Shown here piece after piece: positions 44,501 to 56,000 of a DNA stretch of 64,000 nucleotides (its first letter is position 1; each line of letters begins with the position of its first letter). The DNA is from Owenia fusiformis. Its lineage: Eukaryota > Annelida > Polychaeta > Sabellida > Oweniidae. Below the pieces are notes generated by a model. That model did no database searches. It was not told the origin of the DNA and was given only the letters and a program-made list of their open reading frames with translations. A program made the translations under genes and the position numbers. The stretch covers positions 17,381,915-17,445,914 of the forward strand of contig CAIIXF020000001.1 of assembly GCA_903813345.2 (NCBI GenBank). Reading direction: 5' to 3'.

Positions 44501-47500
44501 CATTTACGTCACATATTCTGAAGCTATTTTAGATTGTTTAACATGCAATGCAGTTGAATGCAGGCTGAACAAAACAAACCATTATGGTCATGAATTACCC
44601 CATTTTGTTATGCCTAATAGTTGATCTTGAATATTTTATCATCACTATGTGGTATTCATGTCACATTCATTCCACAGGGCCCTCTAAATAGGTTCCATCA
44701 AGTGCTACATGTACACAATTCCCTATCCTCTTAACTCAAGATTGTGAGACAAGGCTGAATCCATTCTCTGACATGGTAGCAAGATGCAGTTGCACGGTTG
44801 TTTTATTTCATCAATGTCAATAAACCTGCGTCCTTTTTCTGTAGAAATAAGTACTGTAGATTGGGTTAATTTGGCGCTACTTAATTTGGCGATTTTGCCA
44901 TTTTTGGCATATTGGCGGCTATTTAATTTGGCGGATATGCAAAAAATAGAATTAACTTATGCGCTGTTTGCGAATTACCATGTTTAGCTATGTTCATTTT
45001 TTCTTTTGAGGACCACTGGCGATACTCACCACGTTTGTACATTTTTGTGAGATCATCCTTTACATTTTGCACCTCGATCGATGCTGCTACTATACCATGC
45101 TTTTCCTTTCTAGTTTTTCCCCGAGTATTAATGAGTGACTGACCAGTTCTGAGCCAATTTATGAGAGACATTTTCATAATTTTTGAAAAAACTTAACCGG
45201 AAGTGACATAAATACACTGGACGAAATACCCTAGATAATTCCCGGGGATTCATTTTAAGTTTTGGCGAAGATTTATATTGGCGAATTTTTCAATTTCGCC
45301 AAATTCGCCAAATTAAAGCGGGCGCCAAATTAACCCAATCTACAGTAGTATAGAAATAAACAAGTCACATGTGAGCAGATCTGGACAATATGGTGCATTG
45401 GCCAAGGGCTCAATTTTGAGGTCCAGGGATATTGTTTTCTGAACTTTTTGAGATCTGTGGGCAGGTGCATTGTCCATATGGAGTAGGGTGTTCCCTTCTC
45501 TCCCCACCCCTTATTCCACAATGCTCTCTCAAATTGACCTGCAAACCCCTTCCATACAACACTCTGACATTACAATACTTTCTGTTCATGTGTTACCAGT
45601 CAGCAAAAAATTTTAAACAACACAACACTTGTTGCATATAAAACGTTCAAATCTTACTGAAATTTACCAAACTGGCTAAAAACTGAATATGTGACGTAAA
45701 TGTAGGTCCCGGGGTACCTGTACCTCCTTCAAGGAAATAAGGATATATCAATATGTATTATATATTTTGTCTTCAAATCTTCAGAATTGATAGATAATTG
45801 AATGATGAATCACTTGTAGGAAAATCAAAGGGATTGGTCTATAGAAAGTATCTGTGTAAAAAAGCGTCCATTACTTATTGATCACCCCTCGTACTGTAAT
45901 TTTCGCGCTTTTCAAGAGTTTTGGAAAATTCGCGAAGTATTATAGCCACAAAAGGAGCATGTAAGATATGGCAAGCCATTTTCAAAGTGCTATATCTTTA
46001 ATTCTAAGAATACTTTAACCACAAAAACAAATGCTTCTGTTAGATCCATGTCTTGTCTTCAATAAATGACAGTAGGGTGATAATCAAGTTGAATGGATTA
46101 TCTCTTAAGCTGTTCCTAATCCAACCATCTTCACCAATTTTTCCTAATTCGGACGCAATTTTCACCAAAAATGCAGCATTTTATATCAGCTTTTATGGCA
46201 AAATTACAATTTATTGTAAGGAATGATCTACCTCTAAAAAGGAAAACGTGATTAGTTTGGGATTAGGATAATCCAAAAACAATAACTTTTTTAGGCCGAA
46301 GTTTTGACCTAAAAGTAGCAATTTTTTAATGAGATTAATGCACGAAAACATTGAGCTATGTCACATGATTGATTTCCAAAAAGAAAAAAATGATCTAAAT
46401 GAGATAAGCATTATCTGATAATCCATTTGTCATTTTTACCTCATAGGCCATGACCTTAGTGTGAAGTGTATGAAAAGATGTCACTTAGAGCTACATTTAG
46501 ATGTACCCTATTTTATGCAATGATGTTTATAGATAGAGTTATATATGTTCCATAGATGGCATGATATATTCTACATGGGTGAGTGCTAAATACTCTGTGT
46601 ATTCATTGTTGCATAATTGCGTATTATAGAAATGAGCATGGATATGTCAACATGACTGGGTCGTGTAAAGTATGTACAGTAAAACATAAATGTGTTTAAC
46701 ACCTAGCAAAACACATAAGAGGAAATACTTGATAATATATTTGAATTGTATAGTGTAAATGAATATTTGAAATATTACACATTTGCGATGTTTCAACAAA
46801 CATGATTCAATACCATCTTATTTGAATTAACTCTTCCCATGTGTATCTTTCTTTATCATCAACCATATTGGGTGTTTCGAAAGTGCCTTATGTAAAGGAG
46901 TTTGCTGTAAATGATCTTTCGAATAGTGTTATATGTAGTAGGTATTGATACAGGTACCACTGTATACAGAGTACATGCAAATAATAATTTTCTCCAATGG
47001 TTTGGCCAAACATTTGTTGCATTTTTTGTTCATTTCAAATTTTATTGGATTGTTTTTGCTGATTGGGATTTTTATGGAATAAACAGTTTAATGCGTTTAG
47101 ACAATAGGTATATGGCCTTGTGTAATTATGATATTGTCACTTGATCACTGTATATTCTCAGTCAATACTTCGGACTTTGTATGAAAAACCTCATACCTTG
47201 TACCCACGTACCGCGTACTTGGGGCATGATACATTCTTTGAAGAGTTCAATTCTAACGTTTCAGATTATTCAGATTATATGAATTGTAGGTGCATTAATG
47301 CACTTGTAGACCTACGTGTATGTCTTATAGATCTAACATTTTTCTAGTCATAAATAAGGCCAGAATTGCAAAATTGTTTACCTTTGCTATTTTATCCTCG
47401 ATAAAAAATGCCTAATTGAAATGCTCATTCACTATAGAGCCAATCTACACTAAAACGTTTTTTATTTGCTGGGAAAGGAGGAGGGAAGTTAGTGCAACAG

Positions 47501-50500
47501 ATTTTGGACAGTCATATGTTTGAATTTGGCCATTTCTTGGGGATTTAAACAGGTGCATATGACAGGCGAATGTTTTACCTCCAGGAAAATCACTTCTAAA
47601 TATGATAAAATAATTTGGACTCTGAGACAGGGTAGATGCAAACAACCCACCCACATGTTTTTTCTGAAATGTTTTCCTGATTTTCAACCCCTTCCATCCT
47701 TGCTTTTTTAATTTTTCTTGCATCAATATGTTGCGTTTTGACACACAGTTAATCCCTTAAAAGGAATAAATAATTCCATTTAGATAAAGTGGAAAACAAT
47801 ATTTCCCATGTTATTTTCCCATAGGAAAAATCATTGCTTTCAGCTAAGTTTGGTCACCCATAATGGGTATCTTTAAAACCCCTGAAGGAATCACTTATTC
47901 CTTTAAAGTGGTTAACTATGTGTCAAAATGCAACATATTGATGCAAGAAAAATTAAAAAAGCAGGGATGGAAGGGGTCTAAAATTAGGAAAACATTTCAG
48001 AAAAATCATGTGGGTGGGTTGTTTGCATCTACCCTGTCTCAAAGTCGAAATTATTTTATCATCTCTAGAAGTGATTTTCCTGGAGGTAATGCATTGGCCT
48101 AACATATGCAATTGTTTAAATCCTCAGAAAATGGCCAAAATCCAACATATGACTGTCCAAAATCTGTTGCGCTAATTTCCCTCCTCCTTTCAGGAAGTCA
48201 TCTAAAAGGTGTCACCTATATTGCAACATTTAGATTGCTCCCCCATTTAATATGGAATCATCATCCACTGTTAAACACAACTGCACAAATTACACTGTCG
48301 TGTGTTGGGGTGAATTTACGATTCCTGAGACTACAATAATCTTAAATCATGCTGTGATTAAATAAAATGATACCCTGACATATTTAAAACTTATTTATAA
48401 TGGATTTTTCTCTATTGAAAAGTCCTTTGAATGGCGCTATTTTGACAATCAATGAAAAACTAAAATTAACAATTCTGGCTTTAATTTATGACTCTATATC
48501 TATCTATCTTTGACAAGACGAATTTCACATCTATGGATACTATGAATGTATTTATACCTCAGATAGCATCAGATTGAATAATCTTTTAGAACTTTAATAA
48601 TTGAACCCTTCAAAAACTGTATCACCACCCATGTACATGGGTATGAGATACGAATGTCACCACCTTCTAGTTAAAGTCAAATCTTGAAAAGAAAAAGGTT
48701 ATTTGAAGCAAGTTGAAAAATGCCTTTCTGAACTTTTTGAACTTGAGAGGTCAAATGTCAAATCAAAAGTCAGATTTGACCTCTGAGAACTTGTAGGTGA
48801 TTTTGAAAATTCGGTCAAGTTCGAAGCAAGTTGAAAAATACCTTTTAGACAATCTTTACTTTGAGGTCATTGACGGTCAATAATTGTAAAATTTAAAGTC
48901 AGATTTGAATTTTTGAGACCCTGAAGATCATTTTGAAAAAATGATCGATTTGAAGACCTTTTTCACCTTCAAGAATGTACAGTAGTAAGAAAGAGGAGTG
49001 CATTCTTGTTGTATTGTTTTTGAAGAATGGACACTGTAAGCTATCTAAAACCAGTGTGTCACGAAATATGATTGACAGTGTTTGGCTCAATATTACACCT
49101 TGACTGTCACATGCAGTGCATTGAAGCTGTACTTATTAAACCATTTTCAATCACTCAATAGTTAAATTGTAAACACAAAATAAATACACTTTTTAACTGT
49201 ACCTTGCCTGATACATGCGGTGCATTGAAGCTGAACCAATTAAACCAACCCACCCCTCTACACATTTACCTCACAGTTAATACAAAAGAATTTTTCTAAA
49301 CTTGGATCATGGGTCATTTACCCTTCCTAAGAGTCGGTGTGGGTTTTAAGTTAGATAAATTATTCGAAATGGGTTTTATGAGAACTAATATCCTCAGGCC
49401 AAGCCCCTCTGCTATTATTTCTCATAAAACCCAGTACTCATAGTTTATCCATAACTGAATGAACGATTAGAGGATTCAGTGACCTTCTATAAAATTACAA
49501 ACTGAACATGTTGCTATACCTTAGACGACTACCTGGTTGTTATTCACTAAAGGGGGTCTCATTATAGGTTAGCATATAAAAATGCTTTTGGGTTCAATGA
49601 CTGCCACATGCACTTGGTTCGGGGTTGTTGCTTTTAGGGGCTGTAATTAGAATTAGAGGTTTTGGTTTTAGTAAGGGATCCCAAACTTATCTGTAGGCCA
49701 TAGGCCTATGTAAAAGTAGTAGTAAGCTTATGAACATCGAGAGCACTCATAAGCTGCCTTCCTACTGCTTTTCTCTAGGCCTATGCTGTAGGTCAATCAA
49801 CGAAATTATGATTAAGCTTAGGGGTGCTGTGATTCAAGAAATTAATAAATGCTGCATCTTATATAACACCATTGTAATTAAGGCAATTCTTGAGTGGATT
49901 TGACCTAGGATGAAGAAACTAGTACATAGGTGACCACGGGCTTTGAAACCCCATTACAAGTAGTATTCGTGAATTCAACTTACAGCTGCCAGATCAACCT
50001 ACTATATTATGGCTCATTAGATATAAATAGCACCTGTCACTTTTCATTTGTATTTAAATGAATTTGCATCAACAGTAGGTTAAATCATCGCCTTTTACCC
50101 AACATATGACATCATGCATGTCATGAATACTATCAAAGTGCAGTCTAATACCGAGTGAGCCAAAAATGTAGCCCAAACAAATTCCGCATCTGTTAAAGTG
50201 TTATTTCGCATAATAAAACCTTGTTTAATGTTCTTTCATTTTACTAAGTTTAATTATTACCACCTTGCCGGGCCAGTTCTAGGGGTTTTAGTGCTAGTTT
50301 AGAAGGCGTTCATTTTACTATGTCGACCTGAGAAATGTGTGACGTCATAGTGGTGGTCCATATGGACCGGTCGAGAATATATTCTGGACCGGCAATTTTT
50401 CCCCGGGAAATTAGATATCGTTCAGTGCGTAAGATTTTCTTGCTATCTCAGCCCTGGTCGTTAACGGTGGTAATAATACTAATGCGAGCAATATAGTGAA

Positions 50501-53500
50501 ATATTGGACCTTGGGCCTTCGGCCCTTGGTCCAATATTTCACTATATTGCCCTTAGAAATGACATTATTGTACTATCGACCCTGCCCAAATAGTCTTGGA
50601 TTTTATGGCTATAAAACGAAACATGGTCCAAAATGCCAGCCTCATCTCATGACTACGGGCTACTGAGATAATGTCAACCCCTACAACAAGTAGAACAATT
50701 TCTGTGACGGTGACCTTACATTCTCAACCTACCAGTGCAGGTCTGCCTGAAGGGACGAGGCTGAAATTTGTAGAATGGCTATAGAATTGTGACCTTGAGG
50801 AATGGACCCATAAAACATGGTTAAATACAAAAAGATTTTACATGGTAAAATTAACTAGATATGATTTCAACTCATACTGGGTGAATGAGATAATAACATT
50901 TCTTTGGATGACATTTTTTGCCTCACCCTGTAATTCATTTTATTTTCACACTTATTCATTTCAGCCTGCCCAAACAAAGAGTCTAGGTTGAATAGTCAAA
51001 ACCAGGCACATGTAATTACAAAGAACTATTCAGTATATAAATAGCTCTACGTGAATGACACAACTGTTTTATACACAAACAATTGTCAAGGTAAAATACA
51101 GGATTAGGGCAATCCATAAGGCTGAGTAAGTCACTATCCGAGTGTTTGAAACAGTCTAACAAACAAATTATTTATGACACTTAGCTGCCCTCTATTTTGT
51201 AATTGTATAACATAAGTATGAAGCACCTTAAAATATCAGAAAAAATACGAAAAAATATGAAAAAAAATACCAAAAAGTAGGTTCATAATTAACTTTTCCC
51301 CTTTACAGTTTAAATCATGTCTGAAAGTTCACTACAACTTTGCACTAAAAATTATTAAAAAGGCCTGCACTTTTGGTGAAAATTGCGTCCGAATTAGGGA
51401 AAATTGGTGAAGATGGTTGGATTAGGAACAGCTTAAGAGATAATCCATTCAACTTGATTATCATCCTACTGTCATTTATTGAAGACAAGACATGGACCTA
51501 ACAGAAGCATTTGTTTTTGTGGTTAAAGTATTCTTAGAATTAAAGATATAGCACTTTGAAAATGGCTTGCCATATCTTACATGCTCCTTTGAAAAGTTCT
51601 AATTTGTGAAATATAATAGTTGCAAAATTAACAAAAGAAGCAGCACACTTTTTTAGAGTCACATATTGGCGAAATTTCAAAAAATGAAATGAGCAAAATA
51701 AAATAGCCTTGAAAGTTCAAAAACACGAAATATCCAACGAATATTTGAAGTACAGTAATATGAATACTTGTGGCACTTTCACAAGGTGATATTCAACTAA
51801 GCATCATTGAGTTTCACTCATAAAGGTGCACAGTATTCACCTTAATGGAATGAGATACTGTATTTGTACATTTCCTGTAAAACAACTTGTTTAAATGGGT
51901 TTTTGATTTCTGAAATTCTTAGTATTTTGCATAGGTGTGAATTCATTAAAATTCAGTTTTGTGAAATGAAATCAATAGAAGATTTATTTGCTTTAATGTA
52001 AATTGAAAACGTCCCATACATTTGCAGATATCTCAGCAGATGTCGATGCTATACAAACAAGAGAGGCTCACAGAACTAGGAATGCGACTGCGCTTTCTAC
52101 ACTGCACCATACTGGAGGATCTCCTCACTAGCATCTTCCCATATGTAAAGATAAATCCATTTGGATCATGTGTGAATGGATTTGGACAAAGATTGTGTGA
52201 TCTGGACATGCATATGGATATACAGCCTGAGGTAATACTCCGTAAATATATCATACTGAGGTAAACATGATAGAATTTTGTTCAATTTATTACTAAATCA
52301 TATTTTTGATTAATTTGGTATTTCTTATTTTTTTATTTTATTTTTTCATTTATTTGAATAATGTAGTATTTATAATTACTAGGTAACTATGCTTACAAAA
52401 GCATGACACACCTATCCTTTCTATCACTTAACTGAAAATGATTTTTCCATGTACATGTCTGTATTAATTTTCCACATGCCTCGTATATACATCTCCTTTA
52501 TTATTTGCCAATATTCACAGTCAACAATATGCAATGCTCTCTCAAAGTATGTTATTTAGATTATATTGTTTGCAGGAGGTCACAGCCAGCGAAGCATTGA
52601 ATTTCCTCACCAAGAAACTGCCAGAAAATGAAAGAATATTCACGCAACACATATTAAACTTTCTGGCTGATATCATCCAAATGTTTGTGCCTCATTCTGC
52701 CAATGTTCTTCGTATAACACATGCCAGTGTGCCAATTATTAAGTTCTACTCTAGAGCGCTAGACATTGACTGTGACCTGTCCATGGGAAATAGGTAGGTT
52801 ACAAAGCTGCATTCATTATTAAATATTTTTCATAAATATTTTTTATCACTTTAATAAAACATGAAGATATAACTTAAAAATGATAAAATTAAAACATGAT
52901 ATTATAAGTTATTGAATGATTTGAAGTGCAATACAGGATACATCTGCTCGAGAAATTCCGTATTGGTACAAGACAAAGTCGAGTGCCAATACAGAATATT
53001 GAGAGCAGAATATATCCTGTATTGCACTTCAAATCATTCTATAAGGTTTTTATCGTGTGATCCTCTGTATTGCTACTGAGAAAGTCCCCTCCATACCAAT
53101 GTTTTCTGTATTGCGACGGAGATGATGAATTGGGACTCAGTAGCAATACAGATTGGTACAGCACAAGAACTGACCAATCAGAAGGCTTCATTTTACGGAT
53201 CATACGATCATGTGGTTGTAAATCCATTTGCATCTACATGTACTTGAAATTAAATGAAATAAGAAAAAGAAGTTCTGATCAGTTTTTGACATTTCTGATT
53301 CAGAATAGGTTAAATTACAGTTTGCATACAGTTGAGAAAAACTTAAAATACTTGATGATAACAATGTTTCAGATCTGGGCTGTATATGTCAGAGTTGTTG
53401 TGGTTCCTTGGGGAGATCGACCCCAGAGTTCAGCCCTTAGTCTTCACAATACGCAGCTGGGCCAAGGAACAGTGCCTCACCCAAAAGCAGGCTCCAGGAC

Positions 53501-54543
53501 GTAAACCTACTAATTTTACATGGACGATGCTAGTAATATATTTTCTGCAAGCTAAGCAAGTTCTGCCATCTATTGAAATACTGGCAAGTCTTGCAGGTAT
53601 GTGTTGGTTCATAAGATGATCAAGTGACGTGAACAATTTGTCTGTTGATTTGATTGGATTTTCTGAATATCATACATTGTAGACCTGTTTCAAACTAAAT
53701 ATTTAGATTTTTTATTTCCATTGACCTTGAAATGAATTTAAAGAGTTAATATTAAATGACCTAATTTTAACATATATGATAGTTAGTATTAAGCAAAAAT
53801 GATTGTTCATGACCATTTAAAAATAGGGTCCAGAGGAGGGTGAGGCAGGTGCAGGTATGACTATATCACATGCCCCCTCTTGAGCAATGTACAATGTTCT
53901 ATATGTACGATATCATCCATGATTTGTCCAATTTTTCTTTGCAGGTCCGGGAGAGAGAAAGACCATTGATGGGTATGACCGTTCATTTTCCACAGACATA
54001 CACAAATACAAACAACTTAACCTAAAAACAATGAATGTTGCATCAGTAGAAGAACTGCTCATACAATTTATGGAATTTTATGCTAAATATGACTTTAGCA
54101 GTCAAGCACTGTCACTCAGAACAGGGACCAGCTACACTAAGGAATCAATGTCACCTATGTACATAGAAAACCCATTTGAACCAGATAGGAATGTTAGCAA
54201 AAATGTTTCAATGGAGGAAATAGTGCATATTCAAAAAGCCTGTGCTAAATCTGTGCCGGACTTAAAAAACAGCTATAAGTTGAAAAAATTAGACCAACGA
54301 TGGGGACTCATAAATCTGTTGTCTTCTCAATCTCATCCACCGTTGGATATCAGATTCAAAGTGCAAGATTTACTTACAGAGGACTTTGATTCAGAAGATG
54401 GGAATGTCACCTCAGAAAGTGAAAAACCTAGTCATTCAAAGCTTGAAAGTGACCCACAAGCCAATGAGTACTCTTTAGATGAAAATAAAGACAATTTAGA
54501 TCATTCTGTTGAAGACAGTAGGAAAGGTACCATAAAATCATAG
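41367..54543 (+). CDS. MTPAP: MTPAP, mitochondrial poly(A) polymerase
   Basis: Seven exons give 617 aa (vertebrate MTPAP ~580). The N-terminus (MAAPWVWHANLDFLRLFRQC, then Arg/Ser/His-rich, no acidic residue until E34 apart from D12) looks like a mitochondrial presequence. Then the RNA-binding RL/RRM-like domain (SILVQVPSKTKC; DYTLIEFADESSVKN), the palm with FGSCVNGFGQRLCDLDMHMD (D261, D263) and third Asp D338 in ALDIDCDLSMGN, the central domain (FTWTMLVIYFLQAKQVLPSI), and the PAP-associated motif YIENPFEPDRNVSKNVS with RWGLINLL. Known role: polyadenylates mitochondrial mRNAs in the matrix. Exons: 41367-41547, 43149-43312, 43811-44074, 52028-52231, 52576-52793, 53373-53596, 53945-54543. Divergent from TUT1. 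Confidence 0.92.
42370..42708. repeat. Foldback repeat in MTPAP intron 1
   Basis: TTAAGGTTCAGCTGGAAAGT...GCTATACCTGCATATGTTAT at left is mirrored by ATAACATGTGCAGGTATAGC...CTTTCCAGCTGTACCTTAAA at right. No frame. The rest of the intron (41548-43148) has nothing I can name. Confidence 0.6.
43149..43312 (+). CDS. MTPAP: MTPAP exon 2 (start of RL/RRM-like domain)
   Basis: Encodes FQARQDHLRRQARCSILVQV and YCEKRAGKIVKAYHFSNSK. Donor AAG|GTAGGG, phase 0. A second acceptor 12 nt downstream (ctttcag, 43160) is also in frame and would remove four residues. Confidence 0.87.
43811..44074 (+). CDS. MTPAP: MTPAP exon 3
   Basis: Starts DYTLIEFADESSVKNITKHA and ends PHNLIQTLQGAKN, phase 0 both sides. Matches the MTPAP region between the RL domain and the catalytic core ('PF.SR.....' block: YSVPFESETPP). 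Confidence 0.88.
44854..45345. mobile_element. Nested 492-bp element with CTGTAGATTGGGTTAA ends
   Basis: Inverted ends CTGTAGATTGGGTTAATTTG, TA duplications at 44852-44853 and 45346-45347. Inside, a minus-strand frame (44923-45177) reads KRGEYRQWSSKEKMNIAKHG, like a short basic DNA-binding segment seen in some invertebrate repeats (recollection, not searched). Confidence 0.7.
45360..45500 (-). pseudogene. Mariner transposase remnant
   Basis: The minus-strand frame reads LLHMDNAPAHRSQKVQKTIS and NAPYCPDL, matching the 'DNAxPH' and 'PYSPDL' catalytic-core blocks of mariner transposases, with decay around them. Confidence 0.65.
45951..46176. repeat. Left arm of a 226-bp inverted repeat pair
   Basis: AAAGGAGCATGTAAGATATG at the outer end and GCAATTTTCACCAAAA near the inner end; the complement lies at 51365-51590, 5.2 kb away, in the same intron. 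Confidence 0.8.
47474..48190. repeat. Foldback element with ~290-bp arms
   Basis: 47474-47760 and 47905-48190 are inverted copies (AAAGGAGGAGGGAAGTTAGT; ATTGATGCAAGAAAAATTAA). No reading frame with known motif. Confidence 0.7.
48640..49455. repeat. Dispersed repeats (GATTTTGAAAA type, then copy 2 of the 15.1-kb family)
   Basis: 48640-48970 resembles 34790-35260. 48965-49455 resembles 15131-15800, including the CCTCAGGCC-centred foldback. Confidence 0.5.
50489..50550. repeat. 62-bp perfect palindrome
   Basis: GCAATATAGTGAAATATTGG... is followed by its complement around a GGCCTTCGGCC centre. Could form a cruciform; reminiscent of foldback MITE cores. Confidence 0.8.
51365..51590. repeat. Right arm of the 226-bp inverted repeat pair
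   Basis: Complement of 45951-46176, with only scattered differences. Confidence 0.8.
52028..52231 (+). CDS. MTPAP: MTPAP exon 4 (catalytic GS...DxD)
   Basis: Encodes FLHCTILEDLLTSIFPYVKI and then NPFGSCVNGFGQRLCDLDMH. Contains the GS motif and two catalytic Asp. Phase 0 at both ends; donor GAG|GTAATA. Confidence 0.93.
52576..52793 (+). CDS. MTPAP: MTPAP exon 5 (third catalytic Asp)
   Basis: Encodes SEALNFLTKKLPENERIFTQ, then THASVPIIKFYSRALDIDCD and LSMGN. Donor AG|GTAGGT in phase 2, six residues after the third Asp, as in TUT1 exon 6. Confidence 0.92.
52914..53039. mobile_element. 126-bp MITE-like foldback in MTPAP intron 5
   Basis: The 27-bp arms GAATGATTTGAAGTGCAATA... (52914-52940) and the complement (53013-53039) are perfect. 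Confidence 0.75.
53373..53596 (+). CDS. MTPAP: MTPAP exon 6 (central domain, 224 nt)
   Basis: Encodes FLGEIDPRVQPLVFTIRSWA and KPTNFTWTMLVIYFLQAKQV. Length and phases (2 in, 1 out) are identical to TUT1 exon 7. Confidence 0.93.
53945..54543 (+). CDS. MTPAP: MTPAP exon 7 (PAP-associated domain and C-terminus)
   Basis: Encodes KTIDGYDRSFSTDIHKYKQL, LIQFMEFYAKYDFSSQALSL, MYIENPFEPDRNVSKNVSME and QRWGLINLL, then an acidic Ser/Asp/Glu tail to TAG at 54541-54543. A GT near the end (GGAAAG|GTACCA) could allow a further exon, but the stop here gives a family-like length. Confidence 0.88.
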
Positions 54544-55937
54544 CTATGTATTCAGTATAGGAAATGACCGGATACCAGAGAATACTTATTTTGAGTAGCA
54601 AGTTGCTTGTTCTCGTAAGTAAAGATTTTAGTGCGACATTTGTTTCATAGAAGAATTAAAGGATGGACAATGTGTTACATATACATGTACAGTGTACAGT
54701 ACTGTATCTGTCTTGTTTTAAGTCTGTCATTTGTTATACGAACCAACACAATCTGGCTGTTATTTATTAAAATTACAAGTTCAAATCTGACTTTAGATTT
54801 GAGATATGACCTCCAATGGCCTTTTTCTAGGTAAAAAAGGTCAAAAGGTCTTATTCAACTTGCTTCAAATTGACAAATTATTTTTTCAAAATCAGTACAC
54901 ACTCTAAGAAATTCAAATCTGACTCTCTCAAGGTCAAAAAATGTATTTTTCAACTAGCTTCAAATTGACTAGTTTTTTCTCCAAGATTAGCTAAGTTATC
55001 AGAAGTTCAGATCTGATTTGAACTTATGATATTGTGAGCAACTTGGTGGTGACATTTTGTCATGCTAATACCTTGTATTATGTTATTGGATGGAGGTTTT
55101 TAATTGTGAAAACACGTCCATCCTTCTTCAAAGGACTTCATTTATGCTCACATTCATATGGAAAGAAGTGAAATACCCTTGGACCAAGGATGGAACACGT
55201 CCATTGTTATTGTTAAATATTTATACAACTATCACTACATTGCAATAAATATAGTTAATTCAAAAATTCAAATTTTTGTTATTGTTATCTGTCAAAATGA
55301 TACAATAATTAATATTGATTCAAAATTAGCTTCTTGTACATACAAATTCCTCCATACGACTATGTTTGAGGTACAGTACCTGTGGACATAATATTTTCCT
55401 TATAAAAAATGAAACTTTAAATAAAGAACATGTACCTTGGAAAGTATCAATGCTGATCATGTACAATTCTAGTGATAGTTCGCGCAAGTATTTCAATATA
55501 CAAGAAACATTGATCTGGGGGCCCACTTTAAGGCCTCAAAAAGGCTTTCGGTCATTACTGAGCCTTCCAAGGCCTTATTTTTTAATTCCAGGCCAAATTT
55601 TGAAGAAAATGGGCTTCAAAATTTGGATCCACTTTTTGGTTTTAGGGGCCCAAATTTTTTTCCGTGCAAGTTTCTCTGACCTGATATTTGCCCACCTCCC
55701 CCCCTCTTTGGTTCCCAGATCCCCCCCCCCCCTGATTCTCATCTTGCCAATCAGTCCAATTACCTATCGCATGGGGATATTGTATTGTATATAATTATCT
55801 AGTAAATATGGTTACTATAGTTTTAATAAATACGTTTACAGTGAGTCGACCGAGGTGATCAGCAGTTTTTACTTTGACATAATTAATATGCATAGAGAAT
55901 TTCGTGATTCAAAACAAGCAGTCATCAAATAGAAACC
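54544..55937. other. Intergenic region MTPAP-MRPS14
   Basis: Holds an inverted relative of the 34.8-kb repeat at 54770-55090 and the left 352-bp repeat arm (55418-55769). No other gene seen. The last ~150 bp before 55938 should contain the MRPS14 promoter. Confidence 0.55.
55418..55769. repeat. Left arm of 352-bp inverted repeat flanking MRPS14 exon 1
   Basis: Complement of 58651-59002, equal length, including a 12-C homopolymer and 'CAGTCCAATTACCTATCG' at the inner edge. It looks nearly identical base for base. Confidence 0.85.
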
Positions 55938-56000
55938 ATGAGTTTGGTCCAAAAAATATGTGGTTCAGCATCGAACCTCCTTTTTAATCCATCTAGACAG
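55938..56000 (+). CDS. MRPS14: MRPS14 exon 1
   Basis: 21 codons with consensus donor CAG|GTAAGT. Joins exon 2 in frame (phase 0) and has the expected short, basic N-terminal length. It lies inside a pair of 352-bp inverted repeats. Confidence 0.82.

Larger units (their letters stand above)
44312..45891. mobile_element. 1.6-kb mariner-like element
   Basis: Ends CGAGGGGTGATCAATAAGTA and complement, TA at 44310-44311 and 45892-45893. Minus-strand transposase remnant inside; interrupted by the nested element 44854-45345. Confidence 0.88.
44075..52027 (+). other. MTPAP intron 3 (8 kb, repeat-filled)
   Basis: Contains the mariner-like element 44312-45891 with a nested element, the inverted pair 45951-46176 / 51365-51590, a foldback 47474-48190, dispersed repeats 48640-49455 and a perfect palindrome at 50489-50550. 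I see no gene in 49460-51360 apart from AT-rich unique-looking sequence. Confidence 0.6.

Noticed and set aside
53070-53504. 144-codon plus-strand frame before MTPAP exon 6
   Set aside because: It reads through intron and repeat sequence and is out of the frame required by exon 6.
55366-55794. 142-codon frame (and its minus copy at 58584-58970)
   Set aside because: It lies in the inverted repeat arms and includes homopolymer tracts; identical frames in both arms reflect repeat identity, not a gene.
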